From the NCBI GenBank assembly GCA_907163375.1, contig CAJQUW010006352.1:62001-126000 (forward strand): DNA of 64,000 nucleotides. The letters are read 5' to 3'. The notes under the pieces are model-generated. The model ran no database searches. It saw only the letters and a program-made list of their open reading frames with translations, and was not told the DNA's origin. This DNA is from Prostheceraeus crozeri. Taxonomy: Eukaryota > Platyhelminthes > Polycladida > Euryleptidae. Positions within the stretch are counted from its first letter, which is position 1. The number at the start of each line of letters is the position of its first letter. The translations under genes and the position numbers were made by a program. Positions 29,003 through 38,120 of the stretch are shown piece after piece.

Positions 29003-32000
29003 TTATTGCGTTAACCGCACATTAATTGTCTCTGACTCTAGTTCAATGGGAATTAAAAGGGTGATCGGTCGTCTAAGTGTCCGTCCACTCGAAGTCCTCA
29101 GCATTACTGATCGAATTTCACCATCGCGACTTTCATTCAAACATACTATAACGGCCATTTTCCATTGTCCTCGCGGAATATTCTTCTCGTGTATTAGAAC
29201 GACTTGTCCCACCTTTGGTCTCATTTCAACTGAATTTCGCGTTTTCGTCAACTTGAACTGTCTAAGGCAGTGCAAATAATCCTTGTACCAAGATACCCAA
29301 AATCTGTCTAAATGCCTTTGTCCAGCTTTCCATAAATTCAAAACTTGCTTCGCCGACTCATGATCGCAATTTTTTTGTAAATTTGTTTGAGAAGGAACAT
29401 TTGGGCATATTGAAAACGTAGCATGTCCACCTAAAAAATGTGATGGCGTTATGATGGGAAAGTCATCAATTTCATTGCCTGAGTATGTCAATGGACGCGA
29501 ATTTATCACTGCCTCAACTTCTTTAATAATAGTTTGCAACTGAAAGATGCTGAGTAACAAGACTCCGATGCTCTTCTTTAAGCAGCGTTTCACAGACCCT
29601 ATTAGGCGCTCATAAAAGCCGCCCATCCAGGGGGCCAATTCTACAGTGTATTTCCATTCGACATTTCGTTGTGAAATGTAAGGTTGGACTTCTGTACTGT
29701 GCGTAACTTCATACCATACCTTGTCGACGCAAGTCTTGGCCAATTTGAATTGTTTAGCGTTGTCCGATATTATTGTATTTGGTGTTCCGCGAGCTGCTAT
29801 AAATCTCCTGAGACAACTTATGAAATCAATGGTTGACAAGGACTCAGCTATTTCTAGATGAACCGCTCTGACACTCGAACATGTAAATAAACAAATCCAA
29901 ACCTTTTTTCGTTGTCCCGATTCACATTTGATAAACAGTGGGCCAAAATAATCGATACCCGTCACTTGAAACGGATAATCAGGTCTGTTAACTCTGTGAG
30001 GAGGTAGTGGAGGAGGTAAGGACTTCCTGAAAGGACCACCCTCGTGTTTTCGGCATGTTAGACAACGTCTGATTTCCTTTTGAACTTGAGAACGGCCACA
30101 AGGTATCCAATAGCTATCTCTGAAAGTTGATAGAGTTTGCTTCGTTCCGGCGTGAAGTGTTTTTTGATGATATTCTCTAATCATCAAATTGGAAAAGGAA
30201 TCGTTTTTTGGTAAGAGTATTGGAAACTTCGCTGAATCGTCAATCATTGCATTTTGCAATCTCCCAGTGCATCGAATGATTCCGTCCTGTGATTTCACCA
30301 GTCCGAGTTGAAATTGTAAATTAATTCCTCTTTTCCTTTTATCGACTGCTAATTCGTTTGAGAAATGCTTACGTTGTATATATTGTATCCACATACGTCG
30401 TGCCGATTCCATTTCTTGCGCTGTTATGTAATCTGATTTTGTTGTGACTTGCCTCTTGAATATAGCAGCGGCTCTCAGACACCATGCGGTAACAGTCAAT
30501 AATCGTTTAAGGGAGGAGTAGTGATCAATGTTCAAATCGAACGGAGGCGGGGGCTTGAATTCCGAGGAGTCGTCAGCAAGTAAAACCGAATCAGTTTCAT
30601 GTTTCGCATCCATGGCAAAGGCGTTATTTTCAATTGTCAGACTTTTAGGCCATCTTGCTTTATCCTCAATTAACCAGTGAGGACCCTGCCACCAAAAATC
30701 GTTATTCGAAAATACTTCAACTGCTTGACCACGAGTTATGAGGTCTGCCGGATTGTGCTGCGATGGAACATATCGGAATTCATTCGCATCGCTTGCTCTT
30801 ATTTCGTTCAATCTTCTCTCGATGAATATCTGTTGAGGTCGCTTGTTCTTTATCCAAAATAAGACACATTTTGAATCTATCCAAACAACTTTGCGTTCTA
30901 TAGTTAGACATAATTCTGAGGTAACGAAGTTCATTGCACGAATTGAGATCAGTGCAGCCATCAGTTCCAATTTTGGAATGGTTAACTCCTTTATAGGCGC
31001 GACTCTTGACTTTGAAAAAATCAGATTCACCTTTTTTCCTTCGGTATCAGTTGTAATGCGTAAGTAGATACAGACGCCATAAGCGTTTTGCGAAGCGTCT
31101 GAAAAGGCGTGTAACTCTGCCGAATACTGTGATTGATCAGAAGGGCCAATATATCGAGGCACACTGATAGACGGTAGTGATAACATTTCCTTTTGAAGAT
31201 CTGTCCATTCATCGGTGAGTGTCTTATTGATAGGTGTGTCCCATTCTAAATCCATTTTCCAAAGTTTTTGAATAAACAATTTCGCTTTGATCAATACAGG
31301 GGTAAATATTCCCAGGGGGTCGAAGCATCGAGAGGTCATTTCGAGAACGTTGCGTTTAGTTATCGACGAGACAGTGGGTTCTTTCATTTCAGACATCAGA
31401 AGTACATCATCATGCTTCTTCCATAACAAGCCCAAAACCTTAGTTTCCGGTTTAATTTCGCTATCCGTTGAGGGAATATTTTGCAGAAATTCTTGCGAGT
31501 TTGAGCCCCAATCTCTCAAATTCATATTGGCCGATTGAAAAGCGGTTTTTGCGATTTTGTAAAATTCAAGTGCTGCATTTGAATCTGGAAAGGCGATCAC
31601 CAAATTATCAACGTACATGTTCTTCAAAATCAAATCAGAATTCATTGATTCAGTTTCTCTGATGTGGTGGATTAGCGTTTGCGTTAGCAGAAAGGGACTG
31701 GAAATTATTCCAAAAGGAACGCGCTTAAATCGATAAATTTGTAAGTTATTGTGTAGTTGCGTATTCGATGGATCCTTTATCCATAAAAACCGACAAGCAT
31801 CGCGATCCTGTGAGTTAAGACCAATCTGTAAGAAAGCTTTCTCTACATCTGCAATCAGAGCAACCGGCTTTAATCTAAACCGAAGAAGTAAACCGGTCAT
31901 TTGAGGTAAATTAGTTGGGCCTTTCAATAGACAATCATTCAACGACAAAGCGAATTTTGATGATTTTGCCGACGCATCAAATACTATTCTTAATTTCGTC

Positions 32001-34330
32001 GTAGAGCTGTCTGATTTCATCACATAATGATGAGGGAGATAGTGAATAACAGGAGAATTTTCGGTTTCAGTGCCAGTCGAGTCGGTTTTGTCAACCCTTT
32101 CAATTACGCCTGATTGTAATTGTTCCATAAAAGTATTATGGTAGTTCTTTAGAATGGCTGGTGAGGGTTTTAGCCGTTGCAATAGTGATTTCAGTCTTCC
32201 TAAAGAAAGTGCGAAATTGTCTGGTAACTCAGGGTCCTCAATTTTCCAAGGCCAACTGACATTGTATCGACCGTCAGCAAAGTTGATCGATTGATTGAAT
32301 TGTGTTATTGCAATACTATCATTGTCTATGTTGCTATCATCTGTGACACCTAGCGAATCAAGGGTCCACATGCGTTCCACTGACAAATTCATCGGATCGG
32401 GTGTTGGAGTAAGTAGAACAGGATCAGAATGCTGACAAAACAAAGAAACAGACGGCGAAGCAGAAGTTTCATTCAAAGCCCCTGCCAAGACCCATCCGAA
32501 ACGTGTGAGCATCAAAACCAATCTATCTGTGAGTTTGATCCTGTCTTGCTCTACAATTTGAAAGTAATGGTCCAAACCAATAAGTAGATCGAGACTAATC
32601 GCTTCCGGCTTGTTGACCAAAGGCTCAGCCAGATGAACTGAATTGAGTACGGGGAATTTGGTTTTGTCGACAACTCGTTTGATCACCGAAGTGGTAATTA
32701 TTGGTACGATAACTGCGTTAATATTGATAGTAGAATCATCAGAACATTGCAGTGATAAACTTGTGATAGGAACCTTCCTAGTAGTCGACTTTTCACGTCC
32801 GAAGGATGAATAGGAGAGATACTCGTAACTCATTGGCCTTAAACCCAATTGATTTGCCGCACGTTCGGTTATGTAAGAACGACCACTCCCAATATCGAGA
32901 ACAGTTTTGAAAGGTGAACCGTTAGCCCTCTGCGTATGAACTGTAACAGTAGCGAGAGGCAATATGGACGACGTGTGTTCAGAAGACTCACTCGCAGAGG
33001 CAACTAGAGCGGTCGAATTTGAACTCGTGGTTTCATTTGATTTCGAATCAGGATATTTAATATGACAAAGGGACGAATGATGGTCCAAAGACTTACAGTG
33101 GTAACACGGGCGTTGGCGGATACATGTTTTAGCGAAATGATTTGATTTTAAACACTTGTAACACGCGTTTCTTAACTGATTCTTTCGCTCAGATGCCGTA
33201 ACGAATCGTTTACATTCATCAGAGAAATGTGGTGCTTCTTCACTTCGACAGAAAGCACATTTAGGAGTAGTACGTGCATTACTGACAAGAGCTTGAGTAG
33301 TAGAAATCGGACGCGTAGTGAAACGACGCGAGGGATCATTCGGTGAATATTTGTTTATTTTGACATTTGAATCCTTTATTCCAGCAGTTAATTTCCAACT
33401 TTCTAATGCGCGTAATTCATCTGCAAGTAGTCTGCGCAAATCGATAAGATTCCAATCACCAGTACCTTTTATTCTCGTCAACTCAGTGCGAACTTTTGTA
33501 GGTAATTTTGCCAACAATAGACATGTAAACAGTTCGGAGTTTTCTTCTTCTCGAAAACCCAGTGCGCTAAGGCATCGCAAATGACCTTCGACCTTATCTA
33601 CTACGTCTCTGAGTTCAGTTTCCTTAGTAGCGGGTTGCAGATTCAATAATTCTAGCATGTGTGCGAATTTGACCTCTTGTTCCCTACCAAAACGTTCCTT
33701 CAAAACACTTATGGCCTCGTCATAGCATACATCGGTAATTTGAAAGTTCTTAACTGCGTTACTAGCCTCACCCTTCAAATGGTCTAGTAAGTATGTCATT
33801 TTGGTGACTTTGGAATAGTATGTGTTTTCGTGTACATTAGCTCTAAAACAATCCCAAAAGGTGGGCCATGACAAAATATCACCCGAAAAATAAGGGATTT
33901 TTACAATGGGCATTTTAGGGCCCATGAAGTTATTATCAGTCACAGTCAAAGTTTTCGTTGTCTTACCACCGTCGAGTTTGGTTTTCTCCAATCGAGAGGT
34001 CAGCATCGTTATCGCCGTGGTGATTTCGTCGTCGATGTCGGACGATCTGGCTGCTTCGTCGTCGATCATTTGATCACTGTAGTTTGATTCGTCCTCGGAA
34101 TTCAAAATACACAAACAGTCAATTATGTCTTGATTGTACTTATCAAGACATTCCTTGTAATAGTTCAGTTTTGTGATGAGCAACTCTACTTGTTCAGTAA
34201 TGGCTGCTTCCGTTCTGCAACCAGAATCGTCGAATAATTCTATTTGATTGAGTCCTCGGGTTACTAGACGACGAGTTTGGGTACGTTGAACTCGTGTCTT
34301 CTTCAATCTTTGAGCCGGTTCGAGATCCAT
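29003..34330 (-). CDS. BEL/Pao gag-pol polyprotein
   Basis: A single 1775-residue frame, a normal BEL length. In order: a DUF1759-type gag (IPYFSGDILSWPTFWDCF), three zinc knuckle-like motifs (CAFCRSEEAPHFSDEC, CYKCLKSNHFAKTC, CYHCKSLDHHSSLC), an aspartic protease region (VLDIGSGRSYI), and a Pao-type reverse transcriptase (LRIVFDASAKS; MYVDNLVIAF). RNase H follows (ELHAFSDASQNAYGV), then the integrase finger (CLTCRKHEGGPF), the integrase core (GIDYFGPLF; TIISDNAKQF; GGFYERLIGSVK) and the C-terminal DUF5641-like domain (VGQVVLIHEKNIPRGQWKMA). It looks whole as a frame. Confidence 0.95.
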   Translation of the reverse strand: MDLEPAQRLKKTRVQRTQTRRLVTRGLNQIELFDDSGCRTEAAITEQVELLITKLNYYKECLDKYNQDIIDCLCILNSEDESNYSDQMIDDEAARSSDIDDEITTAITMLTSRLEKTKLDGGKTTKTLTVTDNNFMGPKMPIVKIPYFSGDILSWPTFWDCFRANVHENTYYSKVTKMTYLLDHLKGEASNAVKNFQITDVCYDEAISVLKERFGREQEVKFAHMLELLNLQPATKETELRDVVDKVEGHLRCLSALGFREEENSELFTCLLLAKLPTKVRTELTRIKGTGDWNLIDLRRLLADELRALESWKLTAGIKDSNVKINKYSPNDPSRRFTTRPISTTQALVSNARTTPKCAFCRSEEAPHFSDECKRFVTASERKNQLRNACYKCLKSNHFAKTCIRQRPCYHCKSLDHHSSLCHIKYPDSKSNETTSSNSTALVASASESSEHTSSILPLATVTVHTQRANGSPFKTVLDIGSGRSYITERAANQLGLRPMSYEYLSYSSFGREKSTTRKVPITSLSLQCSDDSTININAVIVPIITTSVIKRVVDKTKFPVLNSVHLAEPLVNKPEAISLDLLIGLDHYFQIVEQDRIKLTDRLVLMLTRFGWVLAGALNETSASPSVSLFCQHSDPVLLTPTPDPMNLSVERMWTLDSLGVTDDSNIDNDSIAITQFNQSINFADGRYNVSWPWKIEDPELPDNFALSLGRLKSLLQRLKPSPAILKNYHNTFMEQLQSGVIERVDKTDSTGTETENSPVIHYLPHHYVMKSDSSTTKLRIVFDASAKSSKFALSLNDCLLKGPTNLPQMTGLLLRFRLKPVALIADVEKAFLQIGLNSQDRDACRFLWIKDPSNTQLHNNLQIYRFKRVPFGIISSPFLLTQTLIHHIRETESMNSDLILKNMYVDNLVIAFPDSNAALEFYKIAKTAFQSANMNLRDWGSNSQEFLQNIPSTDSEIKPETKVLGLLWKKHDDVLLMSEMKEPTVSSITKRNVLEMTSRCFDPLGIFTPVLIKAKLFIQKLWKMDLEWDTPINKTLTDEWTDLQKEMLSLPSISVPRYIGPSDQSQYSAELHAFSDASQNAYGVCIYLRITTDTEGKKVNLIFSKSRVAPIKELTIPKLELMAALISIRAMNFVTSELCLTIERKVVWIDSKCVLFWIKNKRPQQIFIERRLNEIRASDANEFRYVPSQHNPADLITRGQAVEVFSNNDFWWQGPHWLIEDKARWPKSLTIENNAFAMDAKHETDSVLLADDSSEFKPPPPFDLNIDHYSSLKRLLTVTAWCLRAAAIFKRQVTTKSDYITAQEMESARRMWIQYIQRKHFSNELAVDKRKRGINLQFQLGLVKSQDGIIRCTGRLQNAMIDDSAKFPILLPKNDSFSNLMIREYHQKTLHAGTKQTLSTFRDSYWIPCGRSQVQKEIRRCLTCRKHEGGPFRKSLPPPLPPHRVNRPDYPFQVTGIDYFGPLFIKCESGQRKKVWICLFTCSSVRAVHLEIAESLSTIDFISCLRRFIAARGTPNTIISDNAKQFKLAKTCVDKVWYEVTHSTEVQPYISQRNVEWKYTVELAPWMGGFYERLIGSVKRCLKKSIGVLLLSIFQLQTIIKEVEAVINSRPLTYSGNEIDDFPIITPSHFLGGHATFSICPNVPSQTNLQKNCDHESAKQVLNLWKAGQRHLDRFWVSWYKDYLHCLRQFKLTKTRNSVEMRPKVGQVVLIHEKNIPRGQWKMAVIVCLNESRDGEIRSVMLRTSSGRTLRRPITLLIPIELESETINVRLTQ

Positions 34331-34465
34331 CCTCCTTCATTTAGTCGTTCAGCGAATAGTCGTTTAGCGGAGTATCTCAATTAACAATGTATAACTGAGA
34401 ATAATCGATAATTCGATGAAGCGAATAATGTTATACATGTAAATTGTTCCCGGGTCGCGGCACCA

Positions 34466-34902
34466 TGTTCTCACAATGAGAAAATACAGCGAGCGTAAGT
34501 TGTATGTTTATTAGCGAGAGAAATGAAAAACAGCGAGCGTACGTTGGAAGTTTATTAGCGATCTGAAGAATAATCCATTGACAATCAAGTTGCTTTACAT
34601 TTGAAGGTCAAAACGTCACCTTCCCAATACGTCACACATCACATGATAACACTTTAACAAGCGGTTAGCCCACATACTACACTGACAAGAGATAAAATTC
34701 AGCGAGTGACGAAATACAAGTTGATTCACACCTTCGTCCTTGATACATGTGCATGCAGTCACGATGCAGCGAACGCGCAGATGGGATTTTCCGATAGTCA
34801 GTCATTGGGAATTGGCGAGTCGAGGAGAGAGAGAAGCGATAGACACACACAAATAAAGAATCGTAGAATGTCATTAACAAATAAATTTCGGATTTTCCGA
34901 CA
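34466..34902 (-). repeat. BEL 5' LTR (right in the window)
   Basis: 437 bp, same as the left copy. Followed by the second CTTGC. Confidence 0.95.
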
Positions 34903-34907
34903 CTTGC

Positions 34908-35525
34908 ATACAACAAGGATTTTTTCATTGAATAGGTACATATGTTATATCATTCGAAAGCTCTTTTCATTCTGATTCCAATGATGTATTGTATGCAATA
35001 TGTATGACACCATCCGAAGCAACTATAGCCCTTTGAAAGATAGGTAGAATTTAGTTGAGAAACTTAAAAATTGAAATCATAATTTTTCTTCCTGCATACA
35101 CTTGCATACAACAGGGATTTCTTCATCGAATGGGTACATACCTTATATCATTAGAAAGATCTTTTCATTCTCTAGCTAATGATGTATTGTATGCAATATG
35201 TATGATATCATCCTAAGGTTAAAAAAAGCATTCAAAAACACTGTAAATCTATTCAAACTTTCATCCAATTTGACTATCATTTGAATTACACATTAATATT
35301 CATTTCAAATTTGTTCTAGTATGTTCGGTGCTGTTTCAAAGTCTCAAACAAGTGATTTGAAATATATATCTTCGAAATATTAAACTTAGAAATACTTATA
35401 GGTAGCTATTTCAGAGATGAATATATCTATCCCCAGTTCCCATTCAAATCCTATCAGAAATTCTATTTGTGAAATTATAAAAACAAGATTGTTCATTTAT
35501 GTATAGTCATATTTAAGATAAAAAG
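34908..35525. repeat. Polinton non-coding region with two diverged ~130-190-bp repeat units
   Basis: CTTGCATACAACARGGATT, then CATTCNNNNNNNAATGATGTATTGTATGCAATATGTATGA, occurs from 34903 to about 35010 and again from 35102 to about 35215. The first unit continues to the left of the BEL element (28386-28430), so the BEL insertion split it. Within each unit TTGCATACAA and TTGTATGCAA-like arms could pair. The rest (35216-35525) is AT-rich without genes. Confidence 0.7.
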
Positions 35526-35921
35526 TTACATGTTGTTGATATTGGGAAAAGGAATGAGTTTTTTTAAGTCAACACGAACACACACTTTTGTTTTCTTGGG
35601 GGCACCAGGGCAGCGGCGAGGCGTTGGTGGTTCTATAATGCTGAACTCCAGCGCAGTTGTGAGATTTTCCTCATCGGGTTCCATACGCACACTTATTCGC
35701 TTCGTGTGGATCCTCCTGGGCGCATTTCGAACATCTCTTCCACAGCGTGTCTTCACCGTTATCAAGGCCTCCACCGGTGTTTCGAACACACTACTCTGTA
35801 CCATGCAATTCTCATCTTCGGATGACTCCGGAGGAGTTATGGGTCCTGTTCTGAATACCTGTTCCGATTCGATCCTTTCAACTTCAGCTGGAGAAGTGGG
35901 AGGTGCTGTGATACGTTCCAT
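35526..35921 (-). CDS. Small Pro/Glu-rich accessory protein, unknown
   Basis: The frame opens at 35996, but the TATATAAG box at 36005-36012 puts the transcription start near 35978, so the ATG at 35921 (MERITAPPTSP) is preferred. The ~131-residue product is probably mostly disordered: an acidic patch (PPESSEDEN), a basic middle (RRIHTKRISVRM) and a C-terminal PPTPRRCPGAPKKTK. The last motif loosely recalls the C-P-x-A-P-K/R core of plant SIAMESE-type CDK inhibitors; this may be chance. Small disordered genes near the end of such elements often target host cell-cycle or defence proteins. Confidence 0.65.
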   Translation of the reverse strand: MERITAPPTSPAEVERIESEQVFRTGPITPPESSEDENCMVQSSVFETPVEALITVKTRCGRDVRNAPRRIHTKRISVRMEPDEENLTTALEFSIIEPPTPRRCPGAPKKTKVCVRVDLKKLIPFPNINNM

Positions 35922-36004
35922 TTTCAATGTGATTAGAATAAGATGGCTGATAATATGGTACTTGAGGATTAGAACCTTTGATGAGAATTGGTACACAGCT
36001 AGGA

Positions 36005-36081
36005 CTTATATACTTTTTAAACAAAGGAATTCCCAACAGCCAATCAGAGAGGTTCCGATTTTCCCTAAAGGGATATATAAG
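36005..36081. promoter_or_regulatory. Divergent promoter with two TATATAAG boxes
   Basis: TATATAAG on the minus strand at 36005-36012 serves the 35921 gene. TATATAAG on the plus strand at 36074-36081 serves the 36160 gene. The boxes are 61 bp apart. Confidence 0.7.
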
Positions 36082-36159
36082 GATGACATTGTTCCAATTA
36101 AGCAAGTTCTAATCCTCGTGACTTGAGTAGACATTAGGAATCTATTACGAATCAACTTC

Positions 36160-36453
36160 ATGATGAGTACCCAGAAACAACTGTTCTGTTACCACAATGA
36201 AAGCCAAATAATTATGGGTGGAGCGTTGGATGCGAAGATTAATTTGTGTTGCGGATGCAAAGTGGAACTCTGGAAGACTTTAACAGTGACAGCACTCCAA
36301 AGGAGAAAAGGACTGTCGGCGAAGTGCCCTATACACGAGTGTGATCACGACTTCACAAACAATGCAACATTCCTCGAATGGGCTGAGGACTTCTTGAAGT
36401 TAACGGAGTCCCCCGAGGGACGTGACTTACCTTCTTTCATTTTTTATGGTTAA
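36160..36453 (+). CDS. Small putative zinc-binding protein
   Basis: 97 residues with CCGCK and, 20-odd residues on, CPIHECDHDF, a possible four-ligand metal site. No known family recognised. The TATATAAG box lies 79 bp upstream of the ATG. It is the last gene before the right inverted repeat, whose inner edge supplies AATAAATAAA at about 36560. An accessory role is assumed from position only. Confidence 0.65.
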   Translation: MMSTQKQLFCYHNESQIIMGGALDAKINLCCGCKVELWKTLTVTALQRRKGLSAKCPIHECDHDFTNNATFLEWAEDFLKLTESPEGRDLPSFIFYG

Positions 36454-36554
36454 TTACACTTACATTGTAAACCTCTTGTTTTTATTTCACAAATTCTGTA
36501 AATGGGATTCTGATTAGCAAATAATTGAACATAATTTCTGATCTGTAAACGCAT

Positions 36555-36882
36555 TATGAAAATAAATAAAATTGTCATCATAGTCACAATGGCCACAATT
36601 GTCGCATTTGAGCAAGCAGTCTCAAAACAAACAACTATCTATTCAAGTTTCGAAATAAATGTTCGCATCCCTGTTCTAATTCACTCACTTTAATTCAAAA
36701 TCGGAACAGGCTGTTACAACCCCAGTACACAATTGATTGTACCAAACCTCGAAACATAAACTCAAATTCAAATCCCAATCGGAACGCGGTTCGAATTCAA
36801 ATGTTCATATTTACATGTTTGGAACGCCATGTTCGCATCCTCGTTTTAATCCTCACTTTTTGCGTTCGCATTTTTAACTACT
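36555..36882 (-). repeat. Polinton right terminal inverted repeat
   Basis: Inverse copy of 9779-10107 with about one difference by eye. Its end abuts the TTGATC duplication at 36883-36888. Confidence 0.95.
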
Positions 36883-36932
36883 TTGATCCATCCAAGAAAT
36901 CTGGTCTAAGTCATTTGAACTTCATTCAAGGT

Positions 36933-37979
36933 ATGGAAAGGAAAGCAAAACTTGTCGCTTGGGCAGTCGCATTCGAAAACGTTGCTGAGGCGAGGCGCAA
37001 GTTTCGCGAAGAATTTGAGGAAGAAGCACCAGTCCCTTCAACGGTTCATCGCTGGGTGAAGAGATTCCTGGTGTACGGTGACATTAACCATCGTGAGGAA
37101 GGTAGCGGTCGCCCAATATCTGCAAGCGGAGACGATATTTTCACTTCGATAAAACCGCTTGTGGAAAGTGATCCAAACATCTCAACACGCCGACTAAGTC
37201 GCGAAGTTGGTGTATCTCAACGAAGTGTTGTTCGATGCCTACACCGAAAAGGATATCATCCGTTATCATCCGTTCAAAGCGACACATGTACAAGAGCTGT
37301 CTGACGATGACCACGATAGACGCCTTGAGTTCTGTCAGTGGATAACTTCACGACTTGAACGCCAACGGAACTTTCATCTGCTTATCGTTTTCTCGGACGA
37401 AGCAGTTTTTCATGTTAACGGATCCGTCAATAAGCACAACATTCACTACTGGAGTGTAAAAAATCATCACGTCTTCATTGAAAAGCCTCAAGATCGAAGA
37501 TCAGTGACAGTGTGGGCCATGATGGACAACACAGGAGTGTTGAGCTTCGACATCAGCTGCACAACAATGAACGGTGAACGCTACTGTGGTATTCTAAAGG
37601 ATCATGTCATCCTTTTTTTCAACGGGCTGAAAACAGACACCGATTTTATCAACAAGATGGAGCTCCTCCGCACTACAGTTCTGCTGCCCGCGCTATTCTC
37701 GACAGTAATCTACCCAACAGATGGATCGGTCGACGAGGACCCATCGAATGGCCTCCACGGTCTCCGGACCTCAGTACCTGCGATTTTTTCTTGTGGGGCA
37801 CTTTAAGAGACTCAGTTTATGCGCGACGTCCAAATAATACGACGGAGTTGGCCGCCTATATTCGTGAGGAGATTACAGTATTCAGTCGCGACACATGCCA
37901 AAAAGTTTACGATTCGTTTGTTCGCCGATGCAGGGTTTGTATCGAACAGGAAGGTGCTCAATTTGAGTCAGTTCTTTAG
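36933..37979 (+). pseudogene. Mariner transposase, broken by two frameshifts
   Basis: The ATG at 36933 starts MERKAKLVAWAVAFENV. The N-terminal helix-turn-helix region (VPSTVHRWVKRF, STRRLSREVGVSQRSV) leads to the first catalytic Asp in FSDEAVFHVNG, the second in QQDGAPPHYS, and the third in SPDLSTCDFFLWG. Counting 41 residues between the last two suggests the DD41D (rosa-like) group. The frame shifts at about 37252-37271, where TATCATCCGT is tandemly duplicated (10 bp), and again near 37645, where one T seems lost. It ends near 37979. It is a dead copy of a plain DNA transposon. Confidence 0.85.
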
Positions 37980-38120
37980 AGTGCTTTTGAGACATTTTCA
38001 GCTTATGTTTTGAGACAGTTTCAATAAATATTTAAATGGATATTAATTTTTAGTTAAATGAAATACAGTATAACTATTTCGCCTTATAATCAGATTTCGC
38101 TTTTTCTGACTTACCCTGTA

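Larger units (their letters stand above)
28431..34902 (-). mobile_element. BEL/Pao LTR retrotransposon, looks whole and very young
   Basis: 437-bp LTRs (28431-28867 and 34466-34902) appear identical and begin TGTTCTC, ending CGACA. A 5-bp target duplication CTTGC flanks it (28426-28430 and 34903-34907). A primer-binding-type site whose complement ends CGGCACCA abuts the right LTR (34446-34465), fitting minus-strand orientation. One long frame fills the interior. It is inserted in the Polinton in a repeated sequence (GCATACACTTGCATACAA). Identical LTRs imply a very recent insertion. Confidence 0.96.
9779..36882. mobile_element. Polinton/Maverick element, looks whole and young
   Basis: The element starts AGTAGTTAAAAATG and ends with its inverse. 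It is flanked by the perfect 6-bp duplication TTGATC (9773-9778 and 36883-36888), as Polinton integrases make. Terminal inverted repeats are about 329 bp and nearly identical. It encodes the full family core: protein-primed DNA polymerase B, retroviral-type integrase with chromodomain, A32-like ATPase, adenovirus-type protease, major capsid and penton-like proteins. Without the nested BEL element it is about 20.6 kb. All core frames appear open, so it looks whole. It also carries accessory genes (TBP-like, UBA-RING, a spliced zinc-finger gene) and a non-coding control-like region. Confidence 0.96.
9608..38118 (+). mobile_element. Mariner transposon split by a Polinton
   Basis: The left end CAGGGTGAGTAAAAAAAAGCG (from 9608) and the right end, read on the minus strand as CAGGGTAAGTCAGAAAAAGCG, form inverted repeats flanked by TA on both sides (9606-9607 and 38119-38120). 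Removing the 27.1-kb Polinton and its 6-bp duplication leaves about 1.4 kb, a normal mariner length. The transposase remnant lies in the right part (36933-37979). The Polinton sits in the 5' untranslated part of the mariner. Confidence 0.88.
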
